The notes under the pieces were generated by a model, which made no database searches, was not told the DNA's origin, and saw nothing but the letters and a program-made list of their open reading frames with translations. A stretch of 64,000 nucleotides of DNA, taken from positions 806,001 to 870,000 of the forward strand of contig NZ_JALAHQ010000001.1 of the NCBI RefSeq assembly GCF_036983985.1. The letters run 5' to 3'. A program made the translations under genes and the position numbers. This DNA is from Alishewanella metallidurans (GTDB lineage Bacteria > Pseudomonadota > Gammaproteobacteria > Enterobacterales > Alteromonadaceae). Positions 25,888-34,664 of the stretch are shown piece by piece. Numbering within the stretch: position 1 is the first letter of the stretch; each line of letters begins with the position of its first letter.

Positions 25888-26591
25888 GCCAGTCAGTGCT
25901 TATTATTGGTGGTAGCAGCGGTATTGGTTTAGCCTTAGCTGAGCATTATCAGCGATTGTCAGGCGTTGTTAGTGTTATAAGCCGGCAGAGCGCACCAAGC
26001 CATAATAGATGGCATTGGTTTGAAGATAGTTTTAATGATAATGCTCGCAGCGCTGATTGCGTGCAACGCGCGTTGCAGCAACAACCCGATACGATATTTA
26101 TCTGTAACGGTGTGTTGCATGATATTAATGCTATGCCGGAGAAAACGATTCGACAGCTTAATACCGATATTTTATTGCAACGTTTGCACAGCAATGTGGC
26201 AGTGCCGGCACATTATTTACAGTTACTGTTTAGCTATATCAGCAAAAAGCCCAACATTAAACTGTTGGTGCTTAGCGCTAAGGTAGGCAGCATTACAGAT
26301 AATGCACTCGGCGGGTGGTATAGCTACCGTATCAGTAAAGCGGCGTTAAATATGTTGGTAAAAAATTATAGCATTGAAGTAGGGCGGTTAAATATATCTG
26401 CAGCAATAGTGAGTGTGCACCCTGGCACTACTGATACTGCGTTATCTGCGCCCTTTCAGAAAAACGTACCGCCGACGCAACTGCAAACCACACTAAGTAC
26501 CGCGGCCCGTATGGCGCAAGTTGCACAGTTAGTTCAACCAGAGCAAAGTGGGGCTTTGTTAAATTGGGACGGTAGCGAACTACCGTTTTAA
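25884..26591 (+). CDS. Short-chain dehydrogenase/reductase, C-factor-like
   Basis: This 235-residue protein has the SDR cofactor motif GGSSGIGLALAEHY at its N-terminus. It also has the substrate motif YSYRISKAALNMLVK with the catalytic tyrosine and lysine, and a C-terminal NWDGSELPF ending seen in CsgA/C-factor-type SDRs. The reaction is unknown. The ATG at 25884 overlaps the previous stop, giving the exact SDR N-terminus; a start 13 codons earlier is not supported. It forms a coupled pair with the renalase-like flavoprotein gene. Confidence 0.85.
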   Translation: MSQSVLIIGGSSGIGLALAEHYQRLSGVVSVISRQSAPSHNRWHWFEDSFNDNARSADCVQRALQQQPDTIFICNGVLHDINAMPEKTIRQLNTDILLQRLHSNVAVPAHYLQLLFSYISKKPNIKLLVLSAKVGSITDNALGGWYSYRISKAALNMLVKNYSIEVGRLNISAAIVSVHPGTTDTALSAPFQKNVPPTQLQTTLSTAARMAQVAQLVQPEQSGALLNWDGSELPF

Positions 26592-26593
26592 CG

Positions 26594-26628
26594 AAATAAT
26601 AAAGGCGCGTAATGCGCCTTTATTATTT
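26594..26628. terminator. Bidirectional terminator between the SDR and RND genes
   Basis: A perfect 15-bp stem (arms 26594-26608 and 26614-26628) has a GTAAT loop and AT-rich outer ends, so it can act in both directions between two convergent genes. Confidence 0.85.
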
Positions 26629-26642
26629 AATGGGTGAAGAGA

Positions 26643-29600
26643 TTAACGCGGATGAGTTTCATCGGCTTGATGTTCATCAGCGGCTTTGCTTTCTAGGTTG
26701 TGTAGTTGTTGCTCTAACCGTTTCGGTGAACCCGTATTACGTGCAATAACCATGTAGGTTACGGGTACTACATAAATGGTCATCAGTGTAGCAAGTGACA
26801 CACCAGCAAAAATAACCATACCAATAACCATCCGGCTTTCTGAGCCCGGACCCGTGGCAACAATCAGCGGTATGCTACTCATTGCGGTGGTAAAAGCGGT
26901 CATTACAATTGGTCGTAATCGTTGTGCTGCAGCTCGTTGGATTGCGCTAGTAAATTCAACCCCCGCATCACGCAATTGGTTAGCAAATTCGACAATTAAA
27001 ATACCGTTTTTAGCTACCAAGCCGATTAACATGATTAAACCAATTTGGCTGTAAATATTCAGCGACATCCCCGCGAAATATAAGCCTGACAACGCCCCCA
27101 CTAAACCAAGTGGTACAGTAATAAGAATAACTAACGGGTGAATAAAGCTTTCAAACTGTGCGGCTAACACCAGATAGGTGATCAGTAACGCGAGAATAAA
27201 TACCATTAGTGTCGAGTCGCCACTTTCTTGATACAGCAGTGACTCGCCTTTGTAATCGATGCCTACAGTGTCATGAATTTCTGTAGCAACAATGTTTTCC
27301 AGGTATTCTAAGGCTTCGCCTAAACTATAACCTGGCGCCATACTCGCTGTTAGCGTAATGCTACGCATGCGGTTATAACGGTTTAAGCTTGACGATGTGG
27401 CCTCCTCACGCAATGTCACTAGGTTATCTAAAGGTATGAGTTTCCCAGAGGTATCTGAGCGCAAGTACACATTAGTAATACTACCAGGTGCGGTGAAGTC
27501 GTCATCTTTACCTTCAATAATAACGTCGTATTCTTTGCCGCGATCTAAAAAGGTGGTAACCCGTCGCCCGCCAAGCATCGCTTCTAGCGAGCGGCCAATT
27601 GCGCCAACCGATATCCCTAAGTCGCCGGCACGTTCGGTATTAATTTCGACTAAGATCTGTGGTACGGTTTCTTTATAATCATGATCTAACATCAGAATGT
27701 TGGGGTTTTCTGCCGCTTTTTCTATGACAATATCACGCCAGCGTGCCAACTCTTCATAGGTGTTGCCTTGTAATACAAATTGAATTGGCCGACCACCGCC
27801 ACCGCCGCCGCCTAAACCGCTACGCATAAAGGTAAAAGCTCGCACATCGGGGATCTCATTTAGCTTGTCGCTAACTTCGCCCATCAGCTCCTGGGTCCGT
27901 CGTTTGCCGTTGTGCCAATTTTCTGTGCCAACAATAGCAATGCCACCACTATTACCCCAACCAGGTACACGCACTAACAAGCGGTTAAATTCGCCTTGTT
28001 GATAATAAGGCATTAAAACATCTTCAATTAAACGCATGTTGCGGCTATTACTGGTATAGCTGGCACCTTCTGCTGGGCTCATCATAACAAAAAAGGTACC
28101 GCGGTCTTCCGTTGGTGCTAGTTCGCTGGGTAGTATTTTTACCAACATATAACTGGCAACAAAGCACAAGGTGACCACAATTATCACCGGCCAACGCGTA
28201 GCGCACACCACTTCTAGTTGACGTTGATAGGCATTTTCTAACTTATGAAACGCAGCATGAAGCCACAAGCCTAACTTGCTTTCGCGTTTTTGATGGGTAA
28301 GTAGTTTGCTACACAACATCGGTGATAGTGTCAGTGCTGTAACACTTGAAAACGCCACTGCAGCTGACATTGCTAAAGCAAATTCGGTAAACAATTTACC
28401 AAGCTGGCCTTGCATAAAAACTAAAGGCACAAACACGGCAATAAGCACTAAGGTAGTGGCAACAACAGCAAAACCTACCTCGCGCGCGCCTCGATAGGAC
28501 GCAATTAACGGATGTTCGCCTTGCTCAATGCGCCGATAAATATTTTCTAGTACAACGATTGAGTCATCTACAACCAAGCCTATGGCTAAAACCATTGCCA
28601 GTAAGGTCAGCAGGTTGATAGAAAAGTCTAGCGCGTACAGCACGGTTACCGCAGCCACTAGTGCTACCGGCACCGTCACCGCTGGAATAAAGGTAGCGCG
28701 AATATTACCTAAAAATAAGAAGATGACTAACACCACTAGTGCCATAGCAATGGCCAAGGTGTTGTACACTTCGTTTATCGACTCGGCGATAAACAATGAC
28801 GAATCATAGCCCGATTCTATGGTTGTACCCTGTGGCAAGGTTTCTTTAATCCGTTCCATTTCAGCACGAGCCGCTCGCACTACTTCCAAAGTATTGGCTT
28901 TAGATTGCTTAATAATACCAATGCCGAGCAAGTTTTTACCGTCGCCGCGAAATTCGCTTTCTTCGTTTTCAGCGGTAAGCACCACGTTGGCAATTTCGCC
29001 TAGGCGCACTAGGTAGTTATTCTCACCGCGCTTAATCACTAAACGGCGAAAGTCTTGTTGTGTTTTGTAGTTACGTACTACCCGAACGGTAAAATCACGA
29101 TCAGTCGATTTGATATTACCGGCCGGAAGCTCCACGTTTTCGGCGCGTAATACGGCCTCAACGTCTTGTACCGTAACGCCGCGCGAGGCCATTGCATCGC
29201 GATCTAACCAAACCCGCATCGCGTAATCACGAGCGCCGCCTAGCTGTAAGCGTGCGACACCATCGACAACTGAAAAGCGTTCAACGATATAACGGTCGGC
29301 GTAATCGGTCAGTTCAAGTGAAGTCATGGTTTCGCTGTTCAAAACAAACCAAACAATGGTGTCTTCGCTATCGCTGGCTTTAGATACCTCTGGCGGATCG
29401 GCCTGATCGGGTAAATTATTCAGTGCGCGCGATACACGGTCTCGCACATCGTTAGCGGCTGAGTCGATATCGCGTTCAACATTAAACTCAATTGAAATAA
29501 ACGAGCGGCCATTACGGCTAGTTGAATTGATATTTTTAATACCTTCAACACCGCTAATACGATCCTCTAGCATTTGCGTAATTTTTGATTCAACAATCTC

Positions 29601-29768
29601 TGCCGATGCACCAGGATAGTTAGTACTAATACTGACAATAGGTGTATCAATATCGGGATATTCGCGCAGTGGCAGCATAGTAAAACAAACAATGCCGAAC
29701 ACAATAAGCAGAATATTTATAACAGTTGCAAAAACGGGGCGTTTAACCGAGGTATCAGACAACCACAT
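26643..29768 (-). CDS. RND multidrug efflux transporter (HAE1 family)
   Basis: This 1041-residue inner-membrane pump has the AcrB-type layout: first helix near residues 10-30, a porter domain starting at LREYPDIDTP, and a helix bundle at about 340-500. A second porter domain and final helices follow. The proton-relay aspartates are D401/D402 in GLVVDDSIVVLENIYRR. A glycine-rich loop with six consecutive glycines lies in the second periplasmic domain (GLGGGGGGGRPIQF). The next gene is its periplasmic adaptor, two bases upstream. No TolC-type channel is nearby, so a channel encoded elsewhere is presumably shared. The substrates are unknown. Confidence 0.93.
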   Translation of the reverse strand: MWLSDTSVKRPVFATVINILLIVFGIVCFTMLPLREYPDIDTPIVSISTNYPGASAEIVESKITQMLEDRISGVEGIKNINSTSRNGRSFISIEFNVERDIDSAANDVRDRVSRALNNLPDQADPPEVSKASDSEDTIVWFVLNSETMTSLELTDYADRYIVERFSVVDGVARLQLGGARDYAMRVWLDRDAMASRGVTVQDVEAVLRAENVELPAGNIKSTDRDFTVRVVRNYKTQQDFRRLVIKRGENNYLVRLGEIANVVLTAENEESEFRGDGKNLLGIGIIKQSKANTLEVVRAARAEMERIKETLPQGTTIESGYDSSLFIAESINEVYNTLAIAMALVVLVIFLFLGNIRATFIPAVTVPVALVAAVTVLYALDFSINLLTLLAMVLAIGLVVDDSIVVLENIYRRIEQGEHPLIASYRGAREVGFAVVATTLVLIAVFVPLVFMQGQLGKLFTEFALAMSAAVAFSSVTALTLSPMLCSKLLTHQKRESKLGLWLHAAFHKLENAYQRQLEVVCATRWPVIIVVTLCFVASYMLVKILPSELAPTEDRGTFFVMMSPAEGASYTSNSRNMRLIEDVLMPYYQQGEFNRLLVRVPGWGNSGGIAIVGTENWHNGKRRTQELMGEVSDKLNEIPDVRAFTFMRSGLGGGGGGGRPIQFVLQGNTYEELARWRDIVIEKAAENPNILMLDHDYKETVPQILVEINTERAGDLGISVGAIGRSLEAMLGGRRVTTFLDRGKEYDVIIEGKDDDFTAPGSITNVYLRSDTSGKLIPLDNLVTLREEATSSSLNRYNRMRSITLTASMAPGYSLGEALEYLENIVATEIHDTVGIDYKGESLLYQESGDSTLMVFILALLITYLVLAAQFESFIHPLVILITVPLGLVGALSGLYFAGMSLNIYSQIGLIMLIGLVAKNGILIVEFANQLRDAGVEFTSAIQRAAAQRLRPIVMTAFTTAMSSIPLIVATGPGSESRMVIGMVIFAGVSLATLMTIYVVPVTYMVIARNTGSPKRLEQQLHNLESKAADEHQADETHPR

Positions 29769-29770
29769 AA

Positions 29771-30823
29771 TTAACTCCCAACCTGATTTATGGTAACGCC
29801 AGATCGAAGTTTCTGAATACCTTCTACCACTACGACATCGCCTTCATTTAAGCCAGACAATATCTCGACCCAACCTGGTATGCGTTGACCTATGGTAACT
29901 TCAGTTTGATGCACGACGTTATTTGCATCGACACTATACACAAATTGCTTTTGCTGTTGGGGTACTAAGGCTTTTTCTGAAATTTGCATGGCCATGCGGT
30001 TATCCAGCTCAAGTTGCACATTTAACAGCATGCCTGGGCGTAAACGTAAATCCTCGTTAGGTAATGCACCGTGTACGGTTACCGTACGGGTTATTGGGTC
30101 TAAACGGGTATCAATAGCACTAACCTTGCCAAAAAACTCAATATCGCCATAAGCAGAGTTAGTCACAGTTAATGGCATACCTACTTTAATATCGGCCAAG
30201 TAATGCTCGGCAACGCTAAAGGCAACGCGCAGCACACTTAAATCGTCTAGCGTGGTAATAACTGTGCCGCTATTTACATAAGCGCCTTCACTCACAAGAC
30301 GTAAGCCAAGATAGCCGGAAAACGGTGCTGCGATAGTCATTTCAGCCAGCTGAGCTTTAGCTATATCAAGTTGCGCCAGTGTGGTGTTTACCTTAGTTTG
30401 TTGTTCGTCTAACAACGACTGCGCAGTGGCTTGGGAGGTAGCGAGGTTTTTAAGTCGCGCCAATTGGCGTTTTTGATCTTCTAACACGCCTTCTAGCTCA
30501 GTTACCCGCGCACGCTCTTGCACGTCATGTAACTTAGCAACAATCGCACCGCGCTTAACGTGTTTTCCTTCACTAATATGCAATTCAGTAATAAAGTCAT
30601 TAGTTGGTGAAACTAAAGCAATAGAATTATTCGCAATACCTGTACCTAACGAGCTGATACTCCGGATCATGGCTTTGGTTTCAACTTTGGCGGTGCTTAC
30701 GGCGACGGCTGCCGAACCACGTTGTGAATCATTAGTCTGTTTGGGCATAAAATATAAATAGCCAACAAAAACTGTGAGGGCGATGAGAATTACCCAAATT
30801 AATTTTGAATGTAGTTTTGTCAC
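29771..30823 (-). CDS. RND efflux periplasmic adaptor (membrane fusion protein)
   Basis: This 350-residue protein has an N-terminal signal-anchor helix (residues about 8-27). A lipoyl/barrel-sandwich half (DFITELHISEGKHVKRGAIVAKL) and an alpha-helical hairpin (about 115-165) follow. The second lipoyl half (TIAAPFSGYLGLRLVSEGAYV) and beta-barrel domains end at about residue 345. It links the RND pump to an outer-membrane channel. No lipobox is visible, unlike AcrA. It is the first gene of a two-gene operon; the 211-base upstream gap shows no clear promoter or regulator site, and no TetR gene is adjacent. Confidence 0.92.
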   Translation of the reverse strand: MTKLHSKLIWVILIALTVFVGYLYFMPKQTNDSQRGSAAVAVSTAKVETKAMIRSISSLGTGIANNSIALVSPTNDFITELHISEGKHVKRGAIVAKLHDVQERARVTELEGVLEDQKRQLARLKNLATSQATAQSLLDEQQTKVNTTLAQLDIAKAQLAEMTIAAPFSGYLGLRLVSEGAYVNSGTVITTLDDLSVLRVAFSVAEHYLADIKVGMPLTVTNSAYGDIEFFGKVSAIDTRLDPITRTVTVHGALPNEDLRLRPGMLLNVQLELDNRMAMQISEKALVPQQQKQFVYSVDANNVVHQTEVTIGQRIPGWVEILSGLNEGDVVVVEGIQKLRSGVTINQVGS

Positions 30824-31034
30824 AGTAACTCCATGTAACAGAAAATAATAAATACAGGCTTATTGTATGGAAGAAACCGCAATTTAGATTTCCTGTTATC
30901 GCAATCACTACTGCATTCGTCGATTAGTTAAGCACCACAATGCTTAGATGCAGGCACAATACCACTAAATTATGCAGAATAATCGCACCAAACCTGCCAT
31001 CATAAGGTTATAAAAGGTGAAAAAGTGTTGATAA

Positions 31035-31697
31035 ATGCAAGCTATTAAAATAAAAGCCGCAGCTAGCCTAGGTGGTGCTAAGTTAATGTTAGCTTCAGGC
31101 GCCATGGCGTTGCTACTAATGGTGAGTTTGCTGTGGGTTAATCAGCTACAACTTTGGCAGGGTTTAGCCTTTGTTGCTGCTGGCTTGGGTATGTTTGCCG
31201 GTTGGGCTAAGTTAGCTGAACCAGCCTATTTTTTACAAATGGATGATCTGGGCGTACAGTATAGACATCGCAATGGTAACTGGACATTACCGTGGCAGAG
31301 CTTTCTGTATAGTGGTATACCGCAATATGAGCAACGAGCTTTAGCTTATATTGGTTTTAAGGTCACCGATTACGATAGTTTTTTGCAGCATTTGCCACTG
31401 CGTTTTGCCGTACGTATTATGTCAGAGCAACGTGCGTTATATATAGAAGCGGTGCGCCAGGGCTGCGAAAGTGGCCGTTGTGCTAGCGAACTACTGGTTG
31501 AAGGCGAGCATTTTAATACCAGTAAACAGCAATATACCGGAATTAAAGCCGCATTTGCTTATCGAATGCAGCGCTTGTCGGCGCAAACGGGTTTCGATCT
31601 ATTTGTATCAGTAACCATGAGTGAAACTGACACACAGCAATTATGTCAGCAAATTAATCAAGCGAGACTACAATTGGTACAGAATACAGTCACCTAG
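31035..31697 (+). CDS. Uncharacterised membrane protein, probable DUF2982
   Basis: This 220-residue protein has two N-terminal hydrophobic helices (about 17-36 and 40-60). A soluble region follows with FLQMDDLGVQYRHRNGNWTLPWQ and later EQRALYIEAVRQGC. This pattern resembles the DUF2982 family found in Alteromonadales; the family name is recalled from general similarity, not from a search. There is no known function. It may form a short cluster with the next two genes, but the 60- and 98-base gaps leave that open. Confidence 0.6.
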   Translation: MQAIKIKAAASLGGAKLMLASGAMALLLMVSLLWVNQLQLWQGLAFVAAGLGMFAGWAKLAEPAYFLQMDDLGVQYRHRNGNWTLPWQSFLYSGIPQYEQRALAYIGFKVTDYDSFLQHLPLRFAVRIMSEQRALYIEAVRQGCESGRCASELLVEGEHFNTSKQQYTGIKAAFAYRMQRLSAQTGFDLFVSVTMSETDTQQLCQQINQARLQLVQNTVT

Positions 31698-31756
31698 ACA
31701 CTGTTGACGGTCTGTATCATAATATTGGCACTATTACACGTTACGCAGGGTAGTAA

Positions 31757-32092
31757 ATGAATAATTACGAAAAACCGTTTTTGGTCAGTGGCCGCAATAC
31801 ATTGATCCATAAAAACAAAAAACTAGATCTTGTTGTTGTTAATGACGATGGCGATCCATGTATTGTTGTTACGCGTCATGGCGTAAAAATTTTTACTGAG
31901 TCGGTACCTGCTAATCGCGCTGAAGCAAAAGAGCGCTATATCGAAGTTGTTGATATTTCGAGCTCTGACGTATTTGGTGAAGTAAAAACATTATTATTTA
32001 TTCAAGCGATAAATAATAAAGAATATAAAGTCGATTACAGTAAAAAAGACTCAGATTTATTTATTCGTATCCACCAAGAAAACTATATCTAG
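31757..32092 (+). CDS. Hypothetical protein, 111 residues
   Basis: I do not recognise a family. The protein is soluble, with no signal peptide or membrane helix, rich in charged residues and apparently mostly beta. It contains DLVVVNDDGDPCIVVTRHGVKIF and VKTLLFIQAINNKEYKVDYSKKD. Codon use looks like that of its neighbours, and it is followed by a terminator-like hairpin, supporting a real gene. It lies between a DUF2982-like gene and a FapA-family gene on the same strand. Confidence 0.75.
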   Translation: MNNYEKPFLVSGRNTLIHKNKKLDLVVVNDDGDPCIVVTRHGVKIFTESVPANRAEAKERYIEVVDISSSDVFGEVKTLLFIQAINNKEYKVDYSKKDSDLFIRIHQENYI

Positions 32093-32108
32093 CATATTAT
32101 GCTGAAAC

Positions 32109-32132
32109 AGCCCTGCATTGCATAACAGGGCT
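32109..32132 (+). terminator. Probable terminator after the 111-residue protein
   Basis: A perfect 7-bp stem (AGCCCTG / CAGGGCT) with a 10-base loop is followed by TGCCTTTGTG, so the T run is weak. Confidence 0.5.
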
Positions 32133-32190
32133 TGCCTTTGTGCCGTTAATTTGTTTCATTAGAAGAGCTTTCGTGCAGTAACTAAAAAGT

Positions 32191-33858
32191 GTGAAGCCTA
32201 TGCAATTTACAGAGCACAACAATAGTATAAAAATTACCGTGCCAGTAAATCTGGATGCGCTTAGTGCGCATGATGTGAATTCACAGTTAAGCGCCGCTGG
32301 TTTCGGCAGATATTTTATTATTCATGATCAAATTGCTAATTTGCTGGTCGAATATCAACAAATACAGCAAAAAATTAAAGAACAGCTACAACCTGAAGGC
32401 ACACCCTTAACTTATCGTATTGCCGAAAAACGTGATGCTGAGCTCGCGTTTATGATAGCGGAAGATCAAATGTCTGCTGCGGCTATTATTACCGCTGCGT
32501 GGGGCGGAGCCCCGATATCTGCTAACGCGCTGGTAAAAGGTGCGCAAGAAGCAGGAATAGTTTTTGGTTTTAGTAAAGAACATATTATTAAGCTAGTGAC
32601 TCATGCCAGTAAAGCTGACCCTGGCAGTAAAACAAAGCTGGTTATCGCTCGCGGTCGCGCTGTAGTGCATGGCCAAAATTCTCGTTTTAAACCGCAAATT
32701 CCTGAAATGCAAAGTCGGCGAAATAAGCCGCTAGTACAAACTGAAGAGAAAGCTGACTTACGCGATTTTGGCGTTATTCCCGCGGTTCGTGCTGGCGATA
32801 CGCTAATGCGTCGACATCCGCCAACGGCCGGTGTTGATGGTATGTTGGTTAATGGCACGGTTATTCCCGCTGTTGCTGGGCAACTGATTGAATGGCAGTT
32901 CGGAGATGGCGCTGAACTTTCGCCTAACGATGCTGATTTACTTATTGCCGCGCGTGATGGCTTACCTCGAGTTATTGAAAACGGCGCGACAGTTGATGAA
33001 GTTTTTACGGTTAAAAATGTTGATTTAGCAACGGGTCATATTATCTTTAAAGGCTCGGTGGTCATCAGTGGTGATGTTGCCGAGGGCATGAAGGTAATTG
33101 CTGGCGGTAATGTGTTTATTAAAGGCTTTGTTGAAGGTACGCTAATTGAAGCTGGCGGCGATATTACTATTGGTGGCTCTATTATTGGCCATCAAATCGC
33201 CAACGTTGAAAAAGACACGGAATACAGCACCGAGCTAAAAGCCAACGGCGATATTCAATGCAATATTGCGCAATATGCCAAGTTAACTTGTGATGGCAAC
33301 GTCTATGTTAATAAGCAAATGATGCATTGCTCGGTTTCTGCAGCTAGGGTATACGCTGGGCCAGAAGATAACCCCAATGGTAAAGTTATTGGCGGTTACT
33401 TCTACTTAGATTATGGCATTTTTAGTGGCAATCTTGGCGCGCCATCTAGCAGCAATATTTATATAGAACTCAATCGGTTAATTGACCCAATTGCTGAAAA
33501 GCAAGATGTTTTACGTACTAGTATTAGCGCTGCGAAAAAAGATATGCAGGATATTCGTGAACAATTAGAGAAACTGAAAAAAATTGAAGGCAACAATCAA
33601 ATAGAGCTGCGTAAACAAGCGTTACAGCAAGAGTTTGACGATCATCGCAGTGTTGCTTTGGCATTAATCGAAGATGTAAAGCAGCTTGAAATACAGCGTA
33701 AAGAAAAACTAAGCGAAACCTTAATTGTGGTGCGACAGCAATTGTTTGCCGCCGTTGAAGTGCACTTTGGCAGGGATATTGTGCGTAGTCGTCGCGAATA
33801 TGGCCCATCAAAAATATTATTAATTGATGGCAGCCCAGCAATAGAGCCGTTTTTTTGA
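32191..33858 (+). CDS. FapA family protein (DUF342, flagellar assembly protein A-like)
   Basis: This 555-residue protein matches the FapA/DUF342 family. The N-terminal region has AWGGAPISANALVKGAQEAG. A central conserved segment (HPPTAGVDGMLVNG) precedes a right-handed parallel beta-helix (GSVVISGDVAEGMKVIAGGNVFIKG and repeats to about 410). A coiled-coil at about 430-510 follows. The family name comes from a gene near polar flagellar operons in Vibrio; its biochemical role is not established. Here it stands apart from flagellar structural genes. The start is GTG at 32191, with ATG at 32200 an alternative; neither has a strong ribosome site. Confidence 0.85.
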   Translation: MKPMQFTEHNNSIKITVPVNLDALSAHDVNSQLSAAGFGRYFIIHDQIANLLVEYQQIQQKIKEQLQPEGTPLTYRIAEKRDAELAFMIAEDQMSAAAIITAAWGGAPISANALVKGAQEAGIVFGFSKEHIIKLVTHASKADPGSKTKLVIARGRAVVHGQNSRFKPQIPEMQSRRNKPLVQTEEKADLRDFGVIPAVRAGDTLMRRHPPTAGVDGMLVNGTVIPAVAGQLIEWQFGDGAELSPNDADLLIAARDGLPRVIENGATVDEVFTVKNVDLATGHIIFKGSVVISGDVAEGMKVIAGGNVFIKGFVEGTLIEAGGDITIGGSIIGHQIANVEKDTEYSTELKANGDIQCNIAQYAKLTCDGNVYVNKQMMHCSVSAARVYAGPEDNPNGKVIGGYFYLDYGIFSGNLGAPSSSNIYIELNRLIDPIAEKQDVLRTSISAAKKDMQDIREQLEKLKKIEGNNQIELRKQALQQEFDDHRSVALALIEDVKQLEIQRKEKLSETLIVVRQQLFAAVEVHFGRDIVRSRREYGPSKILLIDGSPAIEPFF

Positions 33859-33871
33859 TAGGGTTAACACA

Positions 33872-34636
33872 GTGAAACGCTATTATTTACTGTTATTGAT
33901 GTTAGTAAACTCTACTGGTTTATTTGCTGCTGAGTGCGAAATGGCGTTTGCACACGGTATTCTAATTGCTCCAGATCATATTCGAATTTTGCAAAATAAC
34001 CGTACTCATGTCCAAATTAATGGTGATCAACAATTATTTATTGGTGGCGAGCTGATTGCGCTAACCGCAGATGATGCTGTGTTACTAAAGCAATATAGCC
34101 ATGATTTACGTAAATTTGTGCCAGAAATTGTCAGTATCGCCGTAGATGGGGTTGAACTGGGTTTATCGAGTATCGAAGCTATGTTCACGGGTATTGGGAG
34201 TAAATCGCAGCAGGCAGAATGGCGAGAGCTGGTACGCGAAACAACCTTTCAGTGGATGTCGCGGTTTGTTCGTACCAATGAGCATTTTTATTTAGCGCCG
34301 CAGAGCTTGAACGAGCTTGATTACTTTTTATATGGCGAGCTTAAGCCGCAATTAGATAACCTAGCTAAACACACAGTAGGCGCGGTATGGGGCGCACTGC
34401 GCGATGCGCTGCGCCATTCTGATAGTAATTTTGAGCGTAGTGATAACCAAGAGTGGCAGTCGGTTGGTCATTTAGTTGATAAAATAAACTTAGGCTTAGA
34501 CGCCAAAGCGGTAGAGCTAGAAGAGAAATCAGCGTTGTTTTGTCAGAAGATGCAAGAGTTAGATCAAATAGAACAACAATTACAACAGCGATTACCCGCG
34601 TTAAAAGACTACGATGTTGTGGCGAAGAAAAACTAA
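33872..34636 (+). CDS. DUF2884 (YggN-like) periplasmic protein
   Basis: This 254-residue protein has a signal peptide (cleavage near LFAAEC, residue 20) and the YggN/DUF2884 pattern: an N-terminal beta segment with VQINGDQQLFIGGELIALTADD, followed by KQYSHDLRKFVPEIV and long helices. A conserved cysteine (LFCQKMQELD) near the C-terminus may pair with the cysteine just after the signal peptide. It has no established function. The start is GTG, 13 bases after the FapA-like gene, so the two are probably cotranscribed. Confidence 0.75.
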   Translation: MKRYYLLLLMLVNSTGLFAAECEMAFAHGILIAPDHIRILQNNRTHVQINGDQQLFIGGELIALTADDAVLLKQYSHDLRKFVPEIVSIAVDGVELGLSSIEAMFTGIGSKSQQAEWRELVRETTFQWMSRFVRTNEHFYLAPQSLNELDYFLYGELKPQLDNLAKHTVGAVWGALRDALRHSDSNFERSDNQEWQSVGHLVDKINLGLDAKAVELEEKSALFCQKMQELDQIEQQLQQRLPALKDYDVVAKKN

Positions 34637-34664
34637 CACCACAGTCATCTAAGCCGATTAAGTA

